Positions 11,500 to 21,904 of a stretch of DNA of 64,000 bases are shown in pieces (position 1 is the stretch's first letter; each line of letters starts with the position of its first letter). Both the position numbers and the translations under genes were made by a program. Where the stretch lies: the NCBI GenBank assembly GCA_903813345.2, contig CAIIXF020000007.1, forward strand, positions 33,386,538 to 33,450,537, written 5' to 3'. Source of the DNA: Owenia fusiformis. Taxonomy: Eukaryota; Annelida; Polychaeta; Sabellida; Oweniidae. The notes beneath the pieces are model-generated. The model was not told the origin of the DNA and made no database searches. It saw only the letters and a list, made by a program, of their open reading frames with translations.

Positions 11500-13426
11500 G
11501 GTGTCTACATCTTCCTGTACTGGAACTTTAAATTAGCTATATAATCATGTAATGATTCATTTAACTGGACGTTAGTCATTACCGGATTACTGTCACTATA
11601 TCTTGTTGATGTCATAATTAACGTTACGAGAACATTCCTTGCACGTGTTGTCCTAACTTGATGTAACCAGAAGTTAAAATTGGCCATGTATGTGACAAGA
11701 ACGTTACAGTCTCTTTATTTTAGCAAAGTCGTTAAGGTTGCTACTACATTCCTGGCACGTGATATTTAAGTCAAATGTAACGTTCTTTAAACATCTGTGC
11801 GAGTCCACACCTTCCTGTACCTACAACGTTCCAAAATTAATGTACCAGAACTTTAAACCGGGCACGTATATGTGACGTTGCATAAGTACATGACAGTTTC
11901 GTTATTTTTGCGAAGTCATTGTTAAAGTTGGTTTTACATTCCTGGCACGTAAAACTTAAGTCAAAATAATGAAACGTTTAATAAACATCTGTGCGAGTCC
12001 ACACCTTCCTGTACCTACAACGTTCCATATCAACGTTACCAGAAATTTAGATTGGCCACGTATATATGACGTAATGTAAATACGTTGCAGTCTCGTTATT
12101 TTGGCAACGTAATTGTTAAGGTCGCTACTACGTTCCTGACACGTGATATTTAAGTCAAATATAACGTTCTTTAAACATCTGTGCGAGTCCACACCTTCCT
12201 ATACCTACAACGTTCCATATTAACGTTACCAGGAATTTAGATTGGTCACGTATATATGACGTAATGTAAGTACGTAACAGTCTCGTTATTTTGGCGACGT
12301 ACTTGTTTAGGTCGCTACTACGTTCCCGACACGTGATATTAAAGTCAAATGTAACGTTCTTTAAACATCTGTGCGAGTCCACACCTTCCTGTACCTACAA
12401 CGTTCCATATCAACGTTACCAGAAATTTAGAATGGCCACGTATATATGACATAATGTAAGTACGTTACATTTTCGTTATTTTGGTGACGTAATTTTTAAG
12501 GTCGCTACTACGTTTCTGCCACGTGATATTTAAGTCAAATGTAACGTTCTTTAAACATCTGTGCGAGTCCACACCTTCCTGTACCTACAACGTTCCATAT
12601 CAACGTTACCAGAAATTTAGAATGGCCACGTATATATGACGTAATGTAAGTACGTTACATTTTCGTTATTTTGGTGACGTAATTATTAAGGTCGCTACTA
12701 CGTTTCTGACACGTGATATTTAAGTCAAATGTAACGTTCTTTAAACATCTATGCGAGTCCACACCTTCCTGTACCTACAACGTTCCATATCAACGTTACC
12801 AGAAATTTAGATTGGCCACGTATATATGACGTAATGTAAGTACGTTACAGTTTCGTTATTTTGGCGACGTAATTGTTAAGGTCGCTACTACGTTCCTGAC
12901 ACGTGATATTTAAGTCAAATGTAACGTTCTTTAAACATCTGTGCGAGTCCACACCTTCCTGTACCTACAACGTTCCATATCAACGTTACCAGAAATTTAG
13001 AATGGCCACGTATATATGACGTAATGTAAGTATGTTACATTTTCGTTATTTTGGTGACATAATTTTTAACGTCGCTACTACGTTTCTGACACGTGATATT
13101 TAAGTCAAATGTAACGTTCTTTAAACATCTGTGCGAGTCCACACCTTCCTGTACCTACAACGTTCCATATCAACGTTACCAGAAATTAAGATTGGCCACG
13201 TATATATGACGTAATGTAAGTACGTTACAGTTTCGTTATTTTGGCGACGTAATTGTTAAGGTCGCTACTACGTTCCTGACACGTGATATTTAAGTCAAAT
13301 GTAACGTTCTTTAAACATCTGTGTGAGTCCACACCTTCCTGTACCTACAACGTTCCATATTAACGTTGCTACAACTTGAGACATATATTCTGACGACGTT
13401 ATCACAACGTAAAATTGTTAGCTGGG
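11500..13426. repeat. 190-bp tandem satellite
   Basis: GTGCGAGTCCACACCTTCCT recurs at 11991, 12181, 12371, 12561, 12751, 12941, 13131 and 13321, an exact 190-bp period (the first interval, from 11797, is 194). About nine units, diverging at the left edge. Each contains TGTAACGTTCTTTAAACATC and CGTATATATGACGTAATGTAAGTACGTTAC. The right edge ends TGTTAGCTGGG at 13416-13426, the inverted partner of CCCAGCAAACA at 1994 with one mismatch. Two minus-strand frames (11956-12192, 12155-12382) are the same repeat translated twice. Confidence 0.9.
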
Positions 13427-13655
13427 ACAAGACTAGAACACCATATACATTATACAACTAAAACGTCACGTGACGTTCGTATCACTTATCGTGGAACTTG
13501 TCGTAAGTTGCGAATTTCTACGACAGACTTACGATTTTTATGGAAACGGATCTGTCATAAGTCTACGACAGTCGTAAGTTTGTCGTAACTTTCACCATTC
13601 CTACGACTGTCGTGGAGTAACGATATCGTAAATCTACGACATTTCTGGAAACGAC
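13427..13655. repeat. Repeat with TACGACAGTCGTAA-type inverted motifs
   Basis: The segment 13480-13650 contains several inverted CTACGAC / GTCGTAG words (CTACGACAGTCGTAAG, CTACGACTGTCGTGG, ATCGTAAATCTACGAC) and paired GGAAACG words near each side. This is typical of a short non-autonomous DNA element; the exact ends were not resolved. Confidence 0.45.
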
Positions 13656-13860
13656 CCCCAGAATGCCAAAAAACTAATCAGTTCTAAACTTTCCTACGCA
13701 GAAAAATCTCTGGAAATGTCAGATGAATCCCTTGAACGGTTTGGCTGGAAAGCTTTTGACAAGATTAATCAGGATGCCAGCCTGCCCGCCAGCCAACTCA
13801 AATGCGTTTCCATCCACCTGAATGCCCACCTACATGTAACCGCCTTCCCGGCAAAGTGAC
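13656..13860. repeat. Fragment of the 159-bp dispersed repeat family
   Basis: Contains CCAGAATGCCAAAAAACTAATCAG and the stretch reading GAAATGTCAGATGAATCCCT then GGTTTGGCTGGAAA. The same unit is tandemly repeated at 41760-42310 and, diverged, at 16560-17000. Confidence 0.6.
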
Positions 13861-13921
13861 CATAATATAGCACTCAAGGGTGCGATGAAACTTGTATTAA
13901 AATGTTCAAGTTGTACTGTAC

Positions 13922-14093
13922 CTTCCTTCGAATCAGCAAGGCTCGCTCATATAATGGAGCTGCCTCATTGTACTGCTTTCTATCATTATATAGAGCAGCT
14001 AGGTTGTTAAGAGACTGTGCGAGGTCTGGGTGATCAGATTCTAAAACAGCCTCACGCATAGCTAGAGATCTCTGGAAGAATGATTCAGCAACT
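13922..14093 (-). CDS. NPHP3 exon D (TPR region), 172 bp
   Basis: Most downstream visible exon of a minus-strand gene that matches nephrocystin-3. It encodes about 57 residues with canonical TPR signatures ([20 protein letters not shown], then a YERAL helix). On the minus strand the acceptor is TCTCTTTCAG before AGTTGCTG and the donor is GAAG|GTACAG. Its first base completes the Thr codon left open by exon C, and it ends in phase 0. Nephrocystin-3 is a TPR and coiled-coil protein of the inversin compartment of cilia. No following exon was found in the remaining 13.9 kb, so the gene's 3' end lies before position 1. Confidence 0.9.
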
Positions 14094-14158
14094 CTGAAAG
14101 AGACAAAACATGGTAAATTCATTCATTTAAAAAAGAGTTGAAGTTACGAGCACTTCAG

Positions 14159-15137
14159 GGGTTTGTAGAAAAAACTGGGTACTGGGTAGTAAATCCTCCA
14201 TGCTGGGTTCAAATAGGTACCCGGTCCAAAAAAACGGGTACCCAAAAAAAACAAAAAATACGAATACATAACATAATAATTAGATCATTAGAAAACATGT
14301 AAGATTTGTTTTGAATTTACAAAAATGTATGTAACTTCCTTCAAAATTGAGCTACATGTAGAAGCTTCAAATGAAAAGCATTTTAAGGCTCTTTCCTTCC
14401 TCTATCATCATGGTCATATTTTCATTGGTCATGAAGGGGGGGTAGCAATTGCTCCATCGCACCCCCTCCTGACTACGCCTATGACATGTAAGACGTAACA
14501 ATTTACACTTCAGTGGATGTTTCATCGAAAATTATGATTAATAATAAAAATCTTTCATGTTGCATTAAGAAAATTATCACAGGTCATCTCTCTGCTAAAG
14601 TAACGATAGCTATTTAAAGATTTAAATCATTATCAAAACAATTCACATACCAACATACGAACTATTGAAAATAGAGTAAGATTGATTTGTCATGTTTTTC
14701 AAATCGTCTTACAACGTCACAGGCATAGCCAGGAGGGGGTTCGATGGTGCGATGGTCCCTCGTTTTAGCGGTGTTTTGGTCCCCAGATGTGAGAAGATGC
14801 AAATCTTCTGAGATTTCAACCAAAAGCCTCGATATATCGCCAGTTCTTTTATTATTCTCCCCTATTTTTTGCACAAGCACTCCCATTACAACTCTCCATC
14901 GCTGCACCAACATATTTATTACATTAAACGCAGCAATTTAAAAAAGTCCAACTCATCTATATCAACAAAATGCGTGATTTGCGTGATATTTGATCATACA
15001 CGCTAAATTGATGTGTGATTTCTATTTTTCCAGCAAATGAGTGACAATCACGCCTAATTCGTGAGGGTTGACAGGGCAGCAAGTTTGAACCCAGCATGGA
15101 GGATTAACTACCCGGTACCCAGTTTTTTTTTCAAACC
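14159..15137. mobile_element. Inverted-repeat element, older copy of the GGGTACC foldback family
   Basis: The left end (GGTTTGTAGAAAAAACTGGG, then GTAGTAAATCCTCCATGCTG) is mirrored at 15080-15137. The interior holds CAACTTCCTTCAAAATTGAGCT-like sequence at about 14332-14352, shared with the foldback at 15704-16104 and with 33060-33150. A GCATAGCCAGGAGGGGG motif lies at about 14724 and its inverse near 14460. No transposase and no clear target duplication. Confidence 0.6.
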
Positions 15138-15198
15138 ATAAGAATTAACCTATTTTTGTCCAAATTACATGATTTAGTTACCAAGTCATTAAACTACT

Positions 15199-16365
15199 CG
15201 GTTACCTGTATTTTGCAAGCGACCAAGCGACCCAGGCGGGCGGTTTTATTTTTTTCATAGGGGTGGTAGGATCAAAAACACATTCCAAAATTAATTTATG
15301 GACTATCTTTGAGATTATGTTGTCATAACAAAAAAGCTAACATACGTATCAGGCCGGGGTATCAGGGCTAGGCAACTTTTTTCTCCAAGCAGATCTTGAC
15401 AAAGAGTTTGCTGCATTATCTTGTTGGACCTATCTTGTTGTTGTCGTCTTCCGGTCAGGTCAAGGACACTGGATTTTTAACTTCCAGTCAAGATTTTAAT
15501 TACACTAAATTTAGGAACTTTCCAAACAGTTTCGGCCTTTTAAATCCTGTGTAATATTTTGCAATATTGTTCAGTTTACTTATGCCATGCTCAGTTTGTC
15601 CCGATCTTCTCTAAACTTAATGTTCTCAGTGGTCAAGCAGGTGACCTCACTTGACCCTGACCTCACTGATCACTGTTGACCAATCAGCGCGCAGTAGACC
15701 AGAGGGTTTGTAAAAAAAAACGGGTACCGGGTAGTAAATCCTCCATGCTGGGTTTAAACTTGGTACTTGAAAAAACCGGGTACCAAAAACCCAAAAATAT
15801 GAATATATAACATCATTAGAAAACGTGTAAGATTTGTTTTGAATTTTCAAAAATGTATGTAACTTCCTTCAAAATTGAGCTAGAAGCCTTAAAATGCTTT
15901 TTATTTGAAGCTTCTAGCTCAATTTTGAAGGAAGTTACATACATTTTTGTAAATTCAAAACAAATCTTTCACGTTTTCTAATGATATTTATGTTATATAT
16001 TCGTATTTTTCGTTTTTTGGGTACCCGTTTTTTTTGACCGGGTACCAAGTTTGAACCCAGCATGGAGGATTTACTACCCGGTACCTGGTTTTTTCTATAA
16101 ACCCTAGACCAGACCCATACATCACTATCGCTCTCGTTTTATTTGAACAGATTCCAATTAATTTGCTGCTACAATATTGCGTATACCACCAAGTACCAAC
16201 CACCATATATAGTTACACAACCACGAATCTCAAAGATAATCATGCAATAAAATAATTTTGGAATGTGTTTTTGATCCTACCACCCCTATGAAAAAAAATA
16301 AAAGCGCCCGCCTGGGTGCTTGCCCACCGGTAAAATACAGGTAACCAAATTACTCTGAATTAGAC
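15199..16365. mobile_element. Outer inverted-repeat element split by a foldback
   Basis: GGTTACCTGTATTTT at about 15202, then CCCAGGCGGGCG and GGTGGTAGGATCAAAAACAC up to about 15315, is repeated inverted at about 16228-16352. Arms are roughly 110-120 bp. The 401-bp foldback at 15704-16104 sits inside, so this element is older than the insertion. Confidence 0.65.
15704..16104. mobile_element. Foldback MITE with 9-bp target duplication
   Basis: Nearly the whole element is one hairpin. The arms of about 190 bp run from GGGTTTGTA inward to GAGCTAGAAGC near 15890 and back from GAAGCTTCTAGCTC to the mirrored end. It is flanked by TAGACCAGA on both sides (15695-15703 and 16105-16113). A 9-bp duplication is typical of Mutator-like elements, so a MULE-type MITE is possible. 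Nothing is coded. Confidence 0.8.
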
Positions 16366-16555
16366 TTAAGTAGTTACTAAGTTATTGAGCTAGTTCAGAT
16401 CACTGTGCTGTTATGGTTGAGTGGAATGATACTGAAATCCTAATATTGGGAATATACACTTTTTAAAGTGTCACCCAGTTCATATATTGTATTTTGTGTG
16501 TATTTCAAAGAATAAATAAACATAAACAAGAACACAAATTTGTACATGTCCCCAC
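16366..16555. other. Short gene-free linker
   Basis: AT-rich, no recognisable feature. Confidence 0.3.
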
Positions 16556-17340
16556 CAATGGGTGATCCCGTCAAATGGTTATCCTGAAAATGGGTAGACA
16601 AGATTTTATCGACACAATATTAGGACGCAAATCCAAAATGGTCACCTTAAAATTTACCCTGAATGCCAAAAATTAGTCAGTTCTGGATTTTCATACCAGA
16701 ACCACAACCCTGAAAGTTTGAAATTGATCCGTCGAACAGTTAACTAGAAAATGCGTCAACAAGACTTTACAGACAAGATTTTAGGACGGAAAATCCAAAA
16801 TGGCTGCCTTGACATTTATCAAGAATGCCACAAAACTAATCAGATCTAGATTGTCATACTAAGAATTATCTCTGAAAATTTGAAATTGATCGACCAAATG
16901 GTTCACCTGAAAACGCGTAGACAAGACTTACAGACAAGATTTTAGAATGGAAAAATCCAAAATGGCCGACAATAAAAAAGTGATTATGAGTTTTTGCTGA
17001 TTTCTTTTTACAAAATTATCACATATACCTACTGTTAACAATAACATAGGCTTTTACATAAAGAAGCACCTGAAATTATTTTTAAAGCTACTAAATAGGT
17101 AAAGTATGAAAACCGATCAAAAACACCATTCAATATTGTACAAAGTATTATCGTGCGCTAACTTTTCTTCAGACATTCAAAATGGCTGCCATGACTGAGC
17201 TTAAAGGTCCTTAACCTAACCAGATGTAGAATGAAGTGAAGCTGAACAAGATGTTAATGTTTTTAAAACTGTGAAGCCGTTTTTCTTAAAGTTTGCAGAC
17301 AAGGATTTTAGCATTTGACTTCAAAACGGCCGACAGGAAG
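16556..17340. repeat. 159-bp repeat family, diverged tandem units
   Basis: AATCCAAAATGG recurs near 16632, 16791 and 16953, each preceded by GACAAGATTTTAGGA-like sequence and followed by AATGCCA..AA..AATCAG. The spacing is about 160 bp. From about 17030 the sequence resembles family A (GCACCTGAAATTATTT). The same units occur at 13656 and 41760. Confidence 0.65.
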
Positions 17341-18020
17341 TACCATGTTAAAATGGACCATGGCCATACCATGGTATATGGTATATGGCCATGAAATGCA
17401 ATGAAATACCATGGTAATACCATGGCCGATCATGATCGTTAAATGGCACCATTGCATTTCATGGTTTACAGCTGTTTTTAACATGGAGTTTTCCATTGAA
17501 AAAATACTGCCGTTTCGCAGTATTTCATGGTCAGAAACCATTAAATGCAATGATATCATGGTCAAGTTCTCGACCATGATATCATTGCATTTGATGGTTT
17601 CTTGACCATGATATCATTGCATTTGATGGTTTCTGACCATGAAATACTGCGAAATGGCAGTATTTTTTCAATGGGAAACTCCATGTTAAAAAAAGCGCTC
17701 CTGACCATGAAATGCAATGGTGCCATTTAACGATCATGATATACCATGGTCAATTATCATGCAATTTTGTATCTAAAAAATACCACCGTTTCACAGTATT
17801 TCATGGTCAAATACCATCAAATGCAGTGATATCATGGTCTAGACATTCAACCATGATATGCAATGGAGCCATCCAATTATCATGATCTACCATGGTATAC
17901 CATGGTCATTATACTAAAATTTTGCATTTGAAAATACTGCTATTTTGCAGTATTTCATGGTTGCAAACCATCAAATGCAATGAAGTACAGTTAAGATGTT
18001 TAATCGAAGACTGGAGGTTG
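17341..18020. repeat. CCATGGTA / TTTCATGG palindromic block with a 333-bp palindrome
   Basis: The block is built from a small vocabulary: CCATGGTA, ATTTCATGG, ATTGCATTT, GATATCATGGTC. From 17418 to 17750 the sequence is a near-perfect palindrome: 17480-17565 mirrors 17600-17686 with about three mismatches, and 17418-17463 mirrors 17704-17750. The centre near 17566-17600 reads ACCATGATATCATTGC. Frames here translate to HCISW / PWYYH-like low-complexity peptides and are not genes. Confidence 0.8.
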
Positions 18021-18229
18021 GACTTACAAAATATTGAGTTGATCTCTTATTTTACCAACAGTCAAAAAAAAGTAAAGCAAAATTTTGTTTCTAGGGTTAT
18101 TAACTTAATTATTCATAATAGAAATTAATTTATTAAATAAAGGAACAAAAGTATATAAAGTTGTGATTTTGATGAATATCAGAATCACTAATTATAATAA
18201 TTTGGTTATCTAATTAACATTTATTAATA
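18021..18229. other. AT-rich linker
   Basis: No recognisable feature between two CATG-palindromic blocks. Confidence 0.3.
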
Positions 18230-18671
18230 AAGATATTTCATGTAAAAAATACTTTTTGAACATGGTCTTTCATTTTATTTCACTGCATTGCAAGAAAGAC
18301 CATTGCATTCCATTGCATATCATGATCAATCATTGTATTTCATTGCATTTCATAATGAAACATGGTATTTCATTGTATTTCATGATCCATTTCAACTCTG
18401 ACCAATTTTAGACTTCGACACTCTTCTAAAGTTCGTTTGGCAATGAAATACCATGGTATAACCATGGTATTTGATGGTCAGGTTTGACAATGAAATGCTA
18501 TGAAATACAATCAACCATGAAATGCAATGATATGCCATGATAAATGATAGTTATGATTATGGCAATGAAATACCATGGTATGACCATAGTATTTGATGGT
18601 CAGGTTTGACAATAAAATGCCATGAAATACCACCAACCATGAAATGCAATGATAAAACCATGATAAACTAG
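18230..18671. repeat. Second CATG-palindromic block
   Basis: The same words as 17341-18020 (CATTGCATTTCAT, ATACCATGGTAT, TTTGATGGTCAGG). A duplicated unit GGCAATGAAATACCATGGTAT / TTTGATGGTCAGGTTTGACA occurs near 18440 and 18560, about 120 bp apart. Confidence 0.65.
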
Positions 18672-19400
18672 ATAACGGCAACTCCGCGGAGTAGCATATC
18701 CCAACGAACAAAATATCAATTACCGAATTCCAATCAATTATACTCATTACTTTGGTTGAAAATGAAAAAATTAGATTTTAGAATTGCGAATTCCTGCAAA
18801 GCAGCCATTTTGAATTTTCTGAGGTACAAATCTGAAAAATAATACCATAATTGTGATCTACTCCAAAATTCCTTCAATTTGAGTATAATATAGCCATACT
18901 TTGAAGGGATCGAAAAATTATTGCGAAATCGTACATTAGACGGCCATTTTGAATTTTACGAGGCTCGAATCAGAAAAAAGATACAATATTTGCAATCTAC
19001 TCTTAATTACCTTTCATTTGAGTGCAATAAAGCTATACTTCAGAAAGATCTAAAAATTAGCGAAAATTTCTGTTTTCCTGTCCCCCCATACATGGCCCCT
19101 GGGGGTCAGGATGAAAAACACGGAATATATGTGAAATAGATAAATGTTGTGAATACACTACCAAAATTTCAAACAATAATATTAATTATTTTGGTTTAGA
19201 ATGAAAAATTTATGATTTTTGCGAAAAAGTCCCGTCATTTTTAAAGCGGCGGCCATCTTGAAATTTTTTTTTTTGCGTAAAACTATTCACCAATATACAT
19301 CTTTCCACTAAATATGAAGAAAATCTGTCAACTAGTATTTGAGTTATCTTCCGGACAGACGGACGGACTGACGGACAGACGGACGGACGGACGGAGGGCT
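18672..19400. repeat. Repeat starting at ACTCCGCGGAGT and ending in a GACGGACA array
   Basis: It opens with the perfect palindrome ACTCCGCGGAGT at about 18681, within a sequence shared with 42672 (CAACTCCATGGAGTAGCA). It contains repeated GGCCATTTTGAATTTT units (18800, 18940) and ends in a GACGGACG / GACAGACG microsatellite at about 19353-19397. This layout is common in invertebrate short interspersed DNA elements; the class is uncertain. Confidence 0.5.
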
Positions 19401-19805
19401 TCACTATATCCCTAACGAACTTCATCAACCATGATATACCATGGTAATACCATGGTAAATGATGGTCAGGTACATAACAATAAAATATCATGGTATGACC
19501 ATGGCATTTGATTTTCACATCGTACAATGAAATACCATCAACCATGATATACAATGGTAATACCATGGTAAATTATGGTCAGGAACATGGCAATGAAATA
19601 CCATGATAATACCATGGTATTTGATGGTTAACTTGGTACATGAAATACTATGAAACATGGTATAACGTGATATACCATGGTATAACATGGTGAAAAATTG
19701 ACCAAAAAACATCATTGCCACCATGGTCAGAGTTGATGGTAATTTCATTGCTGATCATGATAGACCATGGTAAACCATGGTATCATGGTTTACGTTTAAA
19801 CATGG
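19401..19805. repeat. Third CATG-palindromic block
   Basis: A dense run of ATACCATGGTAATACCATGG, TTTGATGGT and CATGGTATAAC words. It may be the same block as 18230-18671, interrupted by the 18672-19400 repeat. Confidence 0.6.
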
Positions 19806-20167
19806 TAGGTATTGAATTAAAAAATTTTCATCCACATCTGTATGCACTCATAAGTTATCCCTGAAAACTTGAAGGTGATATCTGTAGCGGTTTTGGAGAA
19901 AACTGCTGGACGTACCGACAGACAGACAGACAGATGAACGGGCCTACATGTAGGCCGACAATATGGCCCCACACTATGTGGTGGGGACATAAAAACGTGG
20001 TAAAGGTCATCGGAAATTCAACAATACAGTAAAATTTTAAATGTTTGGAACTACATGTACTTTGAATTAAGAAAATAAGCAATCAAATGACTATACTGCA
20101 ACATTATATGAAAAAATGGAAACATATGTACAAGTCCTAACTTTTGAATATTTCAGATAATTATGTA
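19806..20167. repeat. Interspersed repeat fragment with GACAGACA run and hairpins
   Basis: GACAGACAGACAGACAGA at about 19917-19934 is followed by the perfect 16-bp palindrome GGCCTACATGTAGGCC (19941-19956) and a CCCCAC...GTGGGG stem. The upstream part (TCCCTGAAAACTTGAAGGTG) looks like the body of the same element. The mariner-type transposon starts just downstream. Confidence 0.5.
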
Positions 20168-21902
20168 CAGTGTGTCCCAAAAAAAAGGAAACCAGCAATA
20201 GATTGCTTATTTCTCAAATATGAATAATGATAGAAAAGTTTCACAACTACCATCTAATAGGTCATGATGTCCTCTTTCTTATGATACCAAAGGTGTTTAT
20301 TTTTCTTCACGGATGATTGAGTTCTAAGAGATTTAAGTGACCATGTCAGAAATTGGTTTGTGCCACTTTTTCTGTCATGGATGGCTGAACAATGAGGGAT
20401 TAAAATGGTTATGCAAGACCATGTCCTATTCGAAATACACATTTCTGAACAAGCATTCAACATAGCAAGTTCATGCAGCTGACCCAAGATCAAAGAATAT
20501 TCGTAGTAAGTGAGTGGCTCAGAAGTGGGAGCCTTCAGCAGGTTGCTGAGCAGTTTAGAGTACGCTTCCCAGACAGAAATGTACCTGCTAAGTCGACAAT
20601 CTGGAAGAATATCAAGAAGTATCAGAGAGAAGGAACTAGTCTCAATCTCAACAAGGGACGTTCTGGAAGAAGAAGAACAGCTCGGTCTGATGAAAACATC
20701 AGGATTGTCCAAGACCAGCTCCAAAGGAACCCCCACATCTCTACCAGAAGAAATGGTGTAGGAATTCCACACACTTCGTTTCACAGAATTGTGCGACTTG
20801 ACATTAGATGGTACCCATACAAACCTCAAAGGCGTCACCAACTCCTTGATGCAGATCTACCAAGACGACTTCAGTTTTGCCGTTGGCTGATCATCCAAAA
20901 TCGCTTGTTTTTAGATAACTTGGTCATCGGGGATGAAGCCTCCTTTTTTATGAATGGGAGAGTCAACACCCAAAATGTCAGAGAGTATGCACCACTGCAT
21001 GAACCACCAGCCTTCAACTATGATGTTAACATGAGTAGAGAGAAGATCTCCCTTTGGATCGGGCTTTGTGGAAATGGGACACTCATCGGACCGTGTTTCT
21101 TCAATGGCAACCTTAACGGAGAAGATTACCTCAGAATGATCAACGATGAAATTGTACCAGAGCTGCAGGAGCACTTCCAACAGCAACGGGGTGGTGTATT
21201 CAGAAGACTGTGGTGGGCCCAGGACGGTGCTCCTCCTCATCGTCGGGTTATCGTTCGGGACAGATTAAGGGCGCTGTTCAACAGAAGAGTGATTGCCTTG
21301 AACCACGAGATTGAGTGGCCACCGAGATCCCCAGACCTGACACCCTGCGACTTCTTCCTTTGGGGTTATCTCAAGGGTAAAGTCTTCACAACACCACCAA
21401 GAGACGTTGATGATCTAAGGGCCAGGATTGTCGCAGCAGTGGAGGATCTAAGGGGGCAGAGAGACATCATCAGGGATGCAGTACGTGCGATGAGATCCAG
21501 GGCAGACATTTGCATTGAAAGGAATGGGGGTCATGTTGAAGGACACTGGGGTTAAAACAACTTTGAATGGACATTGGGATTTAAAAGGGGTGTTAAATAT
21601 GATATGTGTAATTTTAATTGGAATAAATGAGTAAAAGAGTGATATCCTGATGTTTGTTGTTGCTTATCACTTTGTTATGATGGTGAAATTGACTTGGCTG
21701 AAAGTGGTACAAACTCATTTCTGACATGGTCACTTAAATCCCTTATAACTCAGTCATCAGTGAAGGAAAATAAACAACTTTGGTATCATAAGAAAGAGGA
21801 CATCATAATCTATCAGATGGTAGCTGTGAAATTTTCCTATCATTATTCATATTTGAGAAATAAGCAATCTATTGCTGGTTTCCTTTTTTTTGGGACACCC
21901 TG
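20168..21902 (+). mobile_element. Complete mariner-type (DD41D) transposon with ~200-bp inverted repeats
   Basis: The element is 1,735 bp and flanked by TA on both sides (20166-20167 and 21903-21904), as expected of Tc1/mariner. Outer ends read CAGTGTGTCCCAAAAA and, inverted, CAGGGTGTCCCAAAAA. The inverted repeats run about 20168-20370 and 21701-21902, with about 16 mismatches over some 203 bp. One intact transposase ORF fills the centre. Long inverted repeats, an intact ORF and a clean TA duplication suggest recent activity. Confidence 0.93.
20473..21555 (+). CDS. Mariner-superfamily transposase, DD41D type
   Basis: An intact 360-residue ORF. The N-terminus (residues 5-55) is a helix-turn-helix of the kind that binds terminal repeats, with a second DNA-binding segment around 70-115. 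The catalytic triad is visible as D154 (VIGDEASF), D251 (AQDGAPPH) and D293 (SPDLTPCDFF). Forty-one residues lie between the second and third Asp, which places it in the DD41D group rather than DD34D mariner or DD34E Tc1. Length is normal for the superfamily. It excises and reinserts its element at TA sites. No stop, frameshift or missing catalytic residue is seen. Longer overlapping frames on the other strand are shadows. Confidence 0.93.
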   Translation: MQLTQDQRIFVVSEWLRSGSLQQVAEQFRVRFPDRNVPAKSTIWKNIKKYQREGTSLNLNKGRSGRRRTARSDENIRIVQDQLQRNPHISTRRNGVGIPHTSFHRIVRLDIRWYPYKPQRRHQLLDADLPRRLQFCRWLIIQNRLFLDNLVIGDEASFFMNGRVNTQNVREYAPLHEPPAFNYDVNMSREKISLWIGLCGNGTLIGPCFFNGNLNGEDYLRMINDEIVPELQEHFQQQRGGVFRRLWWAQDGAPPHRRVIVRDRLRALFNRRVIALNHEIEWPPRSPDLTPCDFFLWGYLKGKVFTTPPRDVDDLRARIVAAVEDLRGQRDIIRDAVRAMRSRADICIERNGGHVEGHWG

Positions 21903-21904
21903 TA

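Noticed and set aside
11956-12382. Two similar minus-strand ORFs (MDSHRCLKNV...)
   Set aside because: They are the same frame of two successive 190-bp satellite units; the similarity comes from the repeat, not from a gene family.
17308-19748. Several 60-120 codon ORFs rich in H, W, M, S
   Set aside because: They are translations of CCATGGTA / TTTCATGG palindromic words in both strands; no conserved domain.
20254-21240. Long minus-strand ORFs (195 and 109 codons) over the mariner element
   Set aside because: Antisense shadows of the transposase gene and of its inverted repeat.
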